Origin: Acidicaldus organivorans
GTDB taxonomy: Bacteria; Pseudomonadota; Alphaproteobacteria; Acetobacterales; Acetobacteraceae
DNA: 5,135 nt
NCBI GenBank assembly: GCA_000759655.1
Contig: KN173883.1
Coordinates: 1 to 5,135, forward strand
Direction: 5' to 3'
The translations under genes and the position numbers were made by a program. Shown here one piece after another: positions 1-5,135 of the stretch; position 1 is the first letter of the stretch; each line of letters starts with the position of its first letter. Under the pieces are notes generated by a model. The model saw nothing but the letters and a program-made list of their open reading frames with translations, was not told the origin of the DNA and made no database searches.

Positions 1-454
1 GGCGGGGGCGGCGGTGGCCTATGCGCTGCTCAACCTCGGCGTGGAGCGCCTCGATCTGATCGATGTCGAGAGGGCGCGGGCGGAGGCGCTCGTTGCGCGG
101 CTCGCCCCTTTCTTTCCCGCAACGCGCCTTGCCGCCTTCACCCCCCACACCCTGCCCGCCCGCCTCGCCGAGGCCTCAGGGCTCGTCAACACCACGCCGG
201 TCGGCATGACCGGCCATGAGGGACTGCCGCTCGATCCGGCGCTGATCGCGCCCCCGCTCTGGGTGGCGGACGTGATCTATTTCCCGCTCGAGACGGCGCT
301 GCTCCGCGCCGCCCGTGCCCGCGGCCTTCGCACCATGAACGGCGCGGGGATGGCGATCCATCAGGCGGCGCAGGCCTTCACTCTCTTCACCGGACGTGCG
401 GCGGACGTCGCCCGGCTCCGCGCCCTCTTTGCTCGCTTCGACGCCCCCGCCTAA
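1..454 (+). CDS. Shikimate/quinate dehydrogenase (AroE family), 3' part only
   Basis: This is the C-terminal part, about 150 residues, of an AroE-family NAD(P)-dependent dehydrogenase that interconverts 3-dehydroshikimate and shikimate (or dehydroquinate and quinate). The start is beyond the left edge. The first codons read AGAAVAYAL, the end of a Gly/Ala-rich Rossmann loop. The family signature NTTPVGM is at nt 188-208, followed by DVIYFPLET and the C-terminal substrate-side segment GMAIHQAAQAFTLFTG, all typical of the family. After the second Rossmann strand, where NADPH-using AroE has an N-R-T type motif, this protein has DLIDVERAR, with an Asp (nt 62-64) suited to binding the NAD ribose. 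The MAIHQA...FTLFTG ending also resembles catabolic quinate/shikimate dehydrogenases (QsuD type) more than biosynthetic AroE. The family call is firm. The catabolic, NAD-linked reading is inference, supported by the permease that follows on the same strand. The stop is TAA. Confidence 0.9.
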   Translation, partial: AGAAVAYALLNLGVERLDLIDVERARAEALVARLAPFFPATRLAAFTPHTLPARLAEASGLVNTTPVGMTGHEGLPLDPALIAPPLWVADVIYFPLETALLRAARARGLRTMNGAGMAIHQAAQAFTLFTGRAADVARLRALFARFDAPA

Positions 455-527
455 CATCCCCCCAACATCACGTCCCCGGCATCCCCCGACTGCCCGCTTT
501 CTACCCCGACCCGTTTCGGCAAGACCC

Positions 528-534
528 AAGGAGG
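528..534 (+). promoter_or_regulatory. Strong Shine-Dalgarno of the MFS permease gene
   Basis: AAGGAGG lies 7 nt before the ATG at 542. It is the best ribosome-binding site in the window and fixes the permease start. The rest of the 87-bp gap after the dehydrogenase stop is C-rich. It holds no clear terminator, which fits read-through from the dehydrogenase gene. Confidence 0.85.
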
Positions 535-541
535 AAACGTC

Positions 542-1867
542 ATGACGCCCCACGCCGCGATCGAGCTCCGCCCCAGCCGGGTGCGCTACCTCATGCTCGG
601 CCTGATCGTGATTGCGGTCACCATCAACTATCTCGACCGCGCCATCATCGGCATCGCTGCTCCTGCCATCCGCGAGCAGTTCCACCTCGACGCGGTGGAG
701 CTCGGCTGGGTGTTCTCGGCCTTTTCCTGGTCCTATCTCATCTTTCAGATCCCGGGCGGCATCGCGCTCGACCGTTTCGGCGTGCGTCTGGTCTATGCGG
801 TGGCACTCGCCGGGTGGTCGGCCTTCACCTTCCTCCAGGGGCTTGCCCAGAACATCTGGGTTTTCATCCTCTTCCGGCTCGGGCTCGGCGCCTTCGAGGC
901 CCCCTGTTTCCCGGCCAATTCCAATCTGGTGGCGATGTGGTTCCCGCGCCGGGAACGGGGCCGCGCCATCGGCATCTACACGGCGGCGGAATATGTGGGG
1001 CTCGGCTTCCTCAGCCCGCTCTTCTTCTGGATCCTCGCCCACTGGGGCTGGCACTGGCTCTTCCTCATCCCGGGCGCGATCGGGCTGCTCTTCGCCTTCG
1101 TCATGTATGGGCTCTACCGCGACCCGCACCAGTCGGCGCGGGTCAACGCGGCCGAACGGCGTCTCATCGAGGAAGGGGGCGGGCTCACCCAGGCGGGGGC
1201 GAAGAGCACCCATTTCCGCTGGCCGCTCTTGTTCGCGCTCCTGCGCCAGCGGCGGATGTGGGGGCTGATCGTCGGCCAGTTCGCGGTCTATGCCACCTTC
1301 GTCTTCTTCCTCACCTGGTTTCCGACCTATCTCGCCACCGAGCGCCACATGACCTTCCTCAAGATGGGGGTGGTGGCGAGCATCCCCTATATCGCCGGGT
1401 TCTTCGGCATCCTGTTCGCAGGGTTCCTCTCCGATTTCCTGGTCGGGCGCGTTCGGCTCGAAGTGGCGCGTAAACTCCCGGTGCTGATGGGGCTGCTGAT
1501 GGCCTCGACCATCGTCGCCGCCGCCTTCCTCGACAATGACGCGCTGATCATCGGGATCCTCTCCTTCGCCTTCTTCGGCCAGGCGATGTCGTCTTCGGGC
1601 TGGACGGTGATCTCGGAAGTCGCCCCCGAAGGCCTGCTCGGGCTGGTGGGCGGCCTGTTCAGCTTCGCCGCCAATCTCTCCGGCGTGGTGATCCCGATCG
1701 TGATCGGCCTCATCGTGCAATACACCCACTCCTTCTTCGGCGCGCTCGCCTTCATCGGCGCCATCGCCGCCGTGGGGGCGTTTTCCTGGCTCTTTGTGGT
1801 GGGCCCGATCGAGCGGCTCGAAATCAAGGGGCGCGCGGCCGAGGCGCTTCGCGCCACGGCCTCCTGA
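542..1867 (+). CDS. MFS transporter, anion:cation symporter (ACS) type
   Basis: A 441-residue inner-membrane permease, full length for the major facilitator superfamily. About twelve hydrophobic segments can be read: residues near 15-40, 52-71, 83-100, 105-128, 145-165, 171-191, then a charged central loop at about 192-236, then 239-262, 274-298, 311-330, 334-357, 364-392 and 397-420. Family marks are NYLDR (29-33) after the first helix, the MFS loop motif GGIALDRFGVR (72-82) between helices 2 and 3, and WFPRRERGRAIGIY (133-146). These are typical of the hexuronate/glucarate/tartrate/phthalate permease group, which takes up organic anions with protons or sodium. The substrate cannot be read from sequence. 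Quinate or shikimate is inferred from the dehydrogenase just upstream. The start is the ATG behind a strong Shine-Dalgarno. The gene converges on the DUF2244 gene 12 bp after its stop. Confidence 0.9.
   Translation: MTPHAAIELRPSRVRYLMLGLIVIAVTINYLDRAIIGIAAPAIREQFHLDAVELGWVFSAFSWSYLIFQIPGGIALDRFGVRLVYAVALAGWSAFTFLQGLAQNIWVFILFRLGLGAFEAPCFPANSNLVAMWFPRRERGRAIGIYTAAEYVGLGFLSPLFFWILAHWGWHWLFLIPGAIGLLFAFVMYGLYRDPHQSARVNAAERRLIEEGGGLTQAGAKSTHFRWPLLFALLRQRRMWGLIVGQFAVYATFVFFLTWFPTYLATERHMTFLKMGVVASIPYIAGFFGILFAGFLSDFLVGRVRLEVARKLPVLMGLLMASTIVAAAFLDNDALIIGILSFAFFGQAMSSSGWTVISEVAPEGLLGLVGGLFSFAANLSGVVIPIVIGLIVQYTHSFFGALAFIGAIAAVGAFSWLFVVGPIERLEIKGRAAEALRATAS
1837..1861. terminator. Strong GC hairpin at the permease 3' end, possible bidirectional terminator
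   Basis: GGCCG-A-GGCGC (1837-1847), loop TTC, GCGCC-A-CGGCC (1851-1861): ten G-C pairs broken by a single A-A mismatch, with a three-base loop. It lies in the last codons of the permease gene, 19 nt beyond the DUF2244 stop on the other strand, so it sits where both convergent transcripts should end. No clear T-run follows on either strand, so it is not a textbook intrinsic terminator. The hairpin is seen directly; the termination role is inferred. Confidence 0.45.
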
Positions 1868-1879
1868 AGGCGCAGTCTC

Positions 1880-2392
1880 TCAGGCGAGGCGAAGCTGGGG
1901 GTTGTCGAACTCGGGATTGCGCCAGGCGCGGAGCGCTTCGGCCAATCTCGAAGCAAGCTCCCGCTTGGCCGAGGCGCCGAGCCAGATGCCGATCTCTTCG
2001 CGCGCGCCCCGCGTCTCGAGCCAGAGGGCGGGGGTGCGGCCCGGGCGTTCGATGAGGCGCACCCGCACCCAGTAGGGATCGAAGCTCCGCTCCTCGCGCC
2101 GCCCGCGGCCCAGGGCGCGGATGATGCGGAGCCGCTCCTCGTCAAGGCTCAGGATCTCGTGAAAGGCGCGGCGGCGGCGATAGAGGAACAAAAAGAGGAA
2201 GGCGAGCGCCACGCCGAGGCCGGAAAACCCGGCGACCGGCCAGGCGCCCATCGCCCAGGCGAGCCCCGCCATGAAGGCGCTGCCGCCGGCGATCGCCGCT
2301 CCGAGAACGACCAGCCCGCGCCGCGTGAGACTTTGCGGCGGCACGATCACCGCCTCGAAGCGGACCGGATGCCGCCTCACCACCTCGTCCAT
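1880..2392 (-). CDS. DUF2244 family membrane protein
   Basis: A 170-residue protein matching the DUF2244 family, common in alphaproteobacteria; no biochemical function is known to me. The start is the ATG at 2392, with GGAGG (2401-2405) 8 nt upstream on the minus strand. The open frame continues far upstream antisense to nth, but that part is low-complexity shadow. Layout: a short polar N-terminus, two membrane helices at about 24-47 and 51-71, the basic cap YRRRR (71-75), and a soluble C-terminal domain of about 95 residues with LSLDEERLRI (81-90) and the recognisable FDPYWVRV (104-111). Likely topology is a membrane hairpin with both ends in the cytoplasm by the positive-inside rule (RRRR after helix 2). 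It is divergent from nth and convergent with the permease. The family call is from recall of its motifs. Confidence 0.8.
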   Translation of the reverse strand: MDEVVRRHPVRFEAVIVPPQSLTRRGLVVLGAAIAGGSAFMAGLAWAMGAWPVAGFSGLGVALAFLFLFLYRRRRAFHEILSLDEERLRIIRALGRGRREERSFDPYWVRVRLIERPGRTPALWLETRGAREEIGIWLGASAKRELASRLAEALRAWRNPEFDNPQLRLA

Positions 2393-2427
2393 CGTCCTTC
2401 CCTCCCCACCCGTGAGGACTCTCTTGC

Positions 2428-2456
2428 CAAATAGGGCGCGGTCGTGGAAACGCCAA
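2428..2456 (-). promoter_or_regulatory. Candidate sigma-70-like promoter for the DUF2244 gene
   Basis: On the minus strand, TTGGCG (2456-2451) and TATTTG (2433-2428) are separated by exactly 17 nt. Each matches the -35 and -10 consensus at four of six positions, and they lie 36 nt before the ATG. This falls in the only non-coding DNA between the divergent DUF2244 and nth genes. It overlaps the alternative upstream GTG start of nth (2444). No equally good plus-strand promoter for nth was found in the gap. Confidence 0.35.
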
Positions 2457-2458
2457 GC

Positions 2459-3328
2459 ATGCCAAGAGGCCAAAACGCCGTATCCGCCCCCAACGCCGCG
2501 CCGCCCGCGCCACGCGATATGAGCGCCGAGGCGGTGCGGGGCTTCATGGAAGCGCTGCGGGCGGCCAATCCGGAGCCGCGCAGCGAGCTCCACTATCACG
2601 ACGCCTTCACCCTGCTCGTCGCCGTGCTGCTCTCGGCGCAGGCGACCGATGCGAGCGTGAACAAGGTCACCCCCGCCCTGTTCACCGCCGCGCCCACGCC
2701 GGAGGCGATGGCCGCTCTGGGGGCGGAGGGAATCGGGCGCTTTATCCGCTCGATCGGTCTCTGGCAGAGCAAGGCCCGGCACCTCGCCGAGCTCGCCCGG
2801 ATTTTGGTGGAAAAGCATGGCGGGAAGGTGCCCTGCGACCGCGAGGCCCTCGAATCCCTTCCCGGCGTGGGGCGCAAGACGGCCAATGTGGTGCTCAACA
2901 TCGCCTGCGGCGAGCCCACCATCGCCGTCGATACCCATATCTTCCGGGTGGCGAACCGCACCGGTCTCGCCCCCGGCCGCACGCCGCGCGAGGTCGAGGA
3001 GGCGCTGCTCCGGCGCCTCCCTCCCGAATTCCACAAGAACGCCCATCACTGGCTGATCCTGCACGGGCGCTATATCTGCACCGCGCGGCGGCCGCGCTGC
3101 GAGATCTGTCCGGTGGCGCGTTTCTGTCTCTATGAGGGAAAGACGGCCTCCCCCGAAGGAACCGTAGCCCAGCCCGCGGAACGAAAGCCGAAGCCCGCGC
3201 CCGCCCCCGCCTCCGCCGCGGCGAAGGCCGGGGCCACGAAAGTTGCGAAAGCGCGGAAGGCCAGCGGGGAGGCGAGGGGCGTTACAGCCCGCCCCACACC
3301 TCGTGCGCGACCTCGACGCAAAGGCTGA
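2459..3328 (+). CDS. nth: Endonuclease III (Nth), DNA glycosylase/AP lyase with basic C-terminal tail
   Basis: A base-excision-repair enzyme that removes oxidised pyrimidines and nicks abasic sites; 289 residues from this ATG. All hallmarks are present: LLSAQATD (57-64), helix-hairpin-helix LPGVGRKTANVVL (134-146) with the catalytic Lys140, VDTHIFRVANR (157-167) with catalytic Asp158, and a 4Fe-4S loop C207-X6-C214-X2-C217-X5-C223. The catalytic core is therefore intact. The usual family length is about 210-220 residues. Here an N-terminal stretch of about 20 residues and a tail of about 60 residues (from residue 228), rich in Ala, Pro, Lys and Arg, are extra. Start choice: GTG at 2444 (AGGG 7 nt upstream), ATG at 2459 (weak GGAA upstream) and ATG at 2519 (no Shine-Dalgarno, but closest to the conserved core) are all in frame; 2459 is a compromise. 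The 3' end overlaps the convergent MetE-like gene by 47 bp. Confidence 0.95.
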   Translation: MPRGQNAVSAPNAAPPAPRDMSAEAVRGFMEALRAANPEPRSELHYHDAFTLLVAVLLSAQATDASVNKVTPALFTAAPTPEAMAALGAEGIGRFIRSIGLWQSKARHLAELARILVEKHGGKVPCDREALESLPGVGRKTANVVLNIACGEPTIAVDTHIFRVANRTGLAPGRTPREVEEALLRRLPPEFHKNAHHWLILHGRYICTARRPRCEICPVARFCLYEGKTASPEGTVAQPAERKPKPAPAPASAAAKAGATKVAKARKASGEARGVTARPTPRARPRRKG

Positions 3329-4412
3329 GCTTGGCCCATTGCTCGTCCTCGGTGAGGAGATTCCCTTCCTCGGTCGAGGCGAAGCCGCATTGCGGGGAGA
3401 GGGCGAGCTGTTCGAGGGGCACGTATTTCGAGGCCGCCTCGATGCGGCGCTTGAGATCATCCTTGCTCTCGAGCGCGCCCGTCTTGGTGGTGACGAGGCC
3501 GAGCACCACCATCTTCTTGCCGCGCGGCACGAAGCGGAGCGGCTCGAACCCGCCCGCCCGTTCGGTGTCGTATTCGAGGAAATAGGCATCGACCCCGATC
3601 TTGTTGAACAGCACCTCGGCCACCGGCTCGTAGCCGCCCGAAGCGATCCAGGTCGAGCGGAAATTGCCGCGACAGAGATGCATGCTCACCACCATGTCGG
3701 CGGGGCGGTCGGCGATGGCGCGGTTGATGAGATCGGCATAGATGTCGACCAGCCCCTCGACATAGTCGCCGCGCGCCTTGAGCGCCGCGATCTGCTCGGG
3801 ATCGCAGAGATAGGCGAGATTGACCTCATCGAGCTGGAGATAGCGGCAGCCCGCCTCGGCGAAGGCGCGCACCGCGTTCCGGTAGGCCTCGCCGAGATCG
3901 GCGAAGAAGAGGCCGAGATCGGGATAGACGTCGCGGTTGATCGAGTTCCGCCCGCCACGGAAATGGAGCACGCTCGGCGAGGGGATGGTCTGCTTGGGCA
4001 CCGCCGTCTTCACATGGGCGGCGAGGAAGCGGAAATCCTCGATCATCACCGGCTCGCGCCAGGCAACCCGGTCCACCACGCGCAGCGCATGGGGAAGCGT
4101 GGCTCCCTTGAAGGCGACCTTCTGCTCGGGCTCATACATCTCGACCCCGGCGAGCCCGGCGAGGAAGTCGAAATGCCAGTAGCGGCGCCGGTATTCGCCA
4201 TCGGTCGCCGCCTTCAGCCCGATCGCCTCCTGCTTGCGGATGGCAGCGACGATGTGCTCGTCCTCGATGGCACGGAGCTCGGCGCGGCTGATCTTGCCCT
4301 CGTAGAACCGGGCGCGGGCGGCGCGCAGCGCGGGCGGACGGAGCAGGCTTCCCACGTGATCGGCGCGGAATGGCGGGCGGTCATGCGGCCTGGATGGGTC
4401 TCCCTTCCCCAC
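3282..4412 (-). CDS. Short MetE-like (cobalamin-independent methionine synthase II family) methyltransferase
   Basis: A 376-residue protein homologous to the C-terminal catalytic barrel of MetE, without the N-terminal MetE domain, as in the YxjG/YxjH group. Such proteins move a methyl group to a thiol, usually homocysteine to give methionine, at a zinc site. Visible marks: RADHVGSLLRP (16-26) at the N-terminus, WHFDFLAGLAGVE (79-91), QLDEVN (193-198), and four zinc ligands inferred by comparison with MetE: H245 and C247 in MHLCRGN, E280 in FLEYDTER, and C342 in SPQCGFAST. The active site looks complete. Methyl donor and acceptor are not readable: methyltetrahydrofolate, a folate-independent donor as in the Mes families, or a non-homocysteine thiol as in epoxyalkane:coenzyme M transferase are all possible. 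The start is GTG; no in-frame ATG lies between it and the conserved core. A GC hairpin directly abuts this start. The gene is divergent from hpnN and overlaps nth tail-to-tail. Confidence 0.88.
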   Translation of the reverse strand: MGKGDPSRPHDRPPFRADHVGSLLRPPALRAARARFYEGKISRAELRAIEDEHIVAAIRKQEAIGLKAATDGEYRRRYWHFDFLAGLAGVEMYEPEQKVAFKGATLPHALRVVDRVAWREPVMIEDFRFLAAHVKTAVPKQTIPSPSVLHFRGGRNSINRDVYPDLGLFFADLGEAYRNAVRAFAEAGCRYLQLDEVNLAYLCDPEQIAALKARGDYVEGLVDIYADLINRAIADRPADMVVSMHLCRGNFRSTWIASGGYEPVAEVLFNKIGVDAYFLEYDTERAGGFEPLRFVPRGKKMVVLGLVTTKTGALESKDDLKRRIEAASKYVPLEQLALSPQCGFASTEEGNLLTEDEQWAKLSLCVEVAHEVWGGL

Positions 4413-4437
4413 CGCCCCCGGCCGAATGGCGGGGGCG
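4413..4437 (-). promoter_or_regulatory. Perfect GC hairpin abutting the GTG start of the MetE-like gene
   Basis: CGCCCCCG (4413-4420) and CGGGGGCG (4430-4437) form a perfect 8-bp stem with a 9-nt loop, ending one base before the GTG at 4412 on the minus strand. In the transcript, the G-rich arm nearest the start is the only Shine-Dalgarno-like stretch, so folding would bury the initiation site. The pairing is seen directly; control of translation is inference. In DNA this GC-rich, such stems also arise by chance. No known riboswitch motif was recognised here. Confidence 0.4.
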
Positions 4438-4460
4438 TGAACGGGGGGAGAGTGATCCGC

Positions 4461-4479
4461 TCTTGCCAGGGAGGCAAGA
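4461..4479. promoter_or_regulatory. Perfect inverted repeat in the divergent intergenic region, candidate operator
   Basis: TCTTGCC-AGGGA-GGCAAGA: two perfect 7-bp arms around a 5-nt centre, midway between the MetE-like gene and hpnN. Size and symmetry fit a dimeric repressor or activator site, and its position could serve either gene. It does not match the MetR half-sites that I know (TGAA...TTCA), and no T-run follows, so a terminator is less likely. A second, weaker repeat (AGGAG-AGAGG-CTCCT, 4486-4500) follows just downstream. Confidence 0.35.
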
Positions 4480-4516
4480 TCGGCTAGGAGAGAGGCTCCT
4501 CAAACGGTGTCCTCCC

Positions 4517-5135
4517 ATGATCCCCTCCCTTCTTGCCGGGCTCGCCGAGCGGGCCCGACGCTCCCCCCGCCTTGTCGCGGGGCTCACCCTCCTTCTCGTC
4601 CTGCTCGCCGGGCTCGCGGTCTGGCGGTTCCTCGGCGTCGATACCGACACCGATCACCTCTTTGCCGAACGCCTCTCCTGGCGGCAGCAGGAGATGGAAT
4701 TCGCCCGCGCCTTTCCCGGCCAGAGCGATCTCCTCGTCGTCGTCATCGACTCGCCCATTCCGGAAGCGGCAGACGCCACCGCCGCCGCGCTCGCCGCCGC
4801 GCTCGCGCGCGATCCCGCCCATTTTCGCTCCGTCCGCCGTCCCGACGCCGATCCCTATTTCGACCGCGAGGGGCTGCTCTTCCTCGACAAGAGGGAGCTC
4901 TCCCATCTGCTCGACCGCATCGTCGATGCCCAGCCCTTCCTGGGCCAGCTCGCCGCCGATCCCTCGCTGCGCGGGCTTTTTGCCGCGCTCGCCCTGATGG
5001 GAACCGGCGTGGCGTCGGGCGAGGCCGATCTTTCCGCCTATCAGGGAGCGCTCAAGGCGTTCCATGAGGCGCTCGCCCAAGCGGCGGCGGGCCATCCGGT
5101 GCCACTTTCCTGGGAAACGTTGATCGGGGGCGGCG
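4517..5135 (+). CDS. hpnN: Hopanoid-associated RND transporter HpnN, 5' part only
   Basis: The first 206 residues of an RND-superfamily (MMPL-like) transporter; the frame stays open through the right edge, where the family would continue to roughly 850-900 residues. HpnN moves hopanoids from the inner to the outer membrane in hopanoid-making bacteria. An N-terminal membrane helix lies at about 17-39 after the basic ERARRSPR. It is followed by the recognisable start of the first periplasmic domain: VDTDTDHLF (41-49), WRQQEMEFARAFPGQSDLLVVVID (55-78), FRSVRRPDADPYFDREGLLFL (103-123), and AQPFLGQLAADPSLRGLF (138-155). These match HpnN as I recall it, more specifically than generic RND proteins. 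The ATG lacks a close Shine-Dalgarno; the nearest, TAGGAG, is 26 nt upstream and inside a weak repeat. The only upstream in-frame start seen, TTG at 4463, is unlikely. It is divergent from the MetE-like gene. Confidence 0.85.
   Translation, partial: MIPSLLAGLAERARRSPRLVAGLTLLLVLLAGLAVWRFLGVDTDTDHLFAERLSWRQQEMEFARAFPGQSDLLVVVIDSPIPEAADATAAALAAALARDPAHFRSVRRPDADPYFDREGLLFLDKRELSHLLDRIVDAQPFLGQLAADPSLRGLFAALALMGTGVASGEADLSAYQGALKAFHEALAQAAAGHPVPLSWETLIGGG

Noticed and set aside
429..457. Possible promoter TTGCTC-17-TAACAT before the permease
   Set aside because: The -35 matches only three of six positions and overlaps the dehydrogenase 3' end. With the same orientation and an 87-bp gap without a terminator, co-transcription is the simpler reading.
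506..519. Small inverted repeat CCGA...TCGG before the permease ribosome-binding site
   Set aside because: Only four base pairs, easily expected by chance in DNA of this composition.
176..1729. Long minus-strand open frame of 517 codons antisense to the permease
   Set aside because: Extremely rich in Glu, Asp, Arg, Gly and His with no recognisable domain. It mirrors the codon pattern of the plus-strand permease, which has clear family motifs and a strong ribosome-binding site. This is the usual GC-rich antisense artefact.
1863..1884. CCTGA...TCAGG repeat across the permease/DUF2244 junction
   Set aside because: Five pairs with a 12-nt loop is weak, and the two arms are simply the two stop-codon contexts. 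The hairpin at 1837-1861 is much stronger.
2393..3589. Upstream extension of the DUF2244 frame, making an apparent 569-residue fusion
   Set aside because: The extra part is antisense to nth and to part of the MetE-like region and is low-complexity Arg/Gly-rich. DUF2244 proteins are about 150-170 residues, and a good Shine-Dalgarno precedes the ATG at 2392.
3243..4487. Plus-strand open frame of 414 codons antisense to the MetE-like gene
   Set aside because: Composition is Glu/Gly/His-rich with no known motif, while the opposite strand encodes a complete zinc methyltransferase with all catalytic residues.
4484..5095. Minus-strand open frame of 203 codons and plus-strand frames from 4507 and 4533
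   Set aside because: They are shadows of the hpnN 5' part, which is in a third frame that stays open to the right edge and has clear HpnN motifs. The shadow proteins are Arg/Pro/Ser-rich or Glu/Gly-rich low complexity.

Overview
The window is a GC-rich (about 70% by eye), tightly packed piece of chromosome. The gene content points to an alphaproteobacterium, probably of the Rhodospirillales/Acetobacterales kind: an HpnN-type hopanoid transporter, a DUF2244 membrane protein beside endonuclease III, and a short MetE-like methyltransferase. No rRNA, tRNA, CRISPR array, insertion sequence or phage gene was seen. The taxonomic reading is inference from gene families and composition, not a marker-gene identification.

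Layout. (1) The left edge holds the 3' part of a shikimate/quinate dehydrogenase gene (+), followed after 87 bp by a complete MFS permease of the anion:cation symporter type (+). Together they look like a small aromatic-acid (quinate/shikimate) uptake and oxidation unit. (2) The permease converges, with a 12-bp gap, on a DUF2244 gene (-). A strong GC-rich hairpin lies across the end of the permease gene. (3) The DUF2244 gene is divergent from nth (endonuclease III, +), and the two share a short promoter region of about 66 bp. Nth carries an extra basic, Ala/Pro/Lys-rich tail. (4) nth overlaps tail-to-tail by 47 bp with a 376-residue MetE C-terminal-domain homologue (-) that keeps all four zinc ligands. 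(5) That gene is divergent from the 5' part of hpnN (+), which runs off the right edge. The 104-bp region between them contains two perfect inverted repeats; one abuts the GTG start of the methyltransferase gene.

Working together: the dehydrogenase and permease are plausibly one operon. The other genes look like separate housekeeping transcription units (DNA repair, methyl transfer, outer-membrane lipid transport) packed head-to-head and tail-to-tail.

I do not see a new multi-gene system here. The points most worth checking are the cofactor and substrate class of the dehydrogenase/permease pair, the true reaction of the short MetE-like protein, the hairpin at its start codon, and the Nth tail that overlaps its neighbour.
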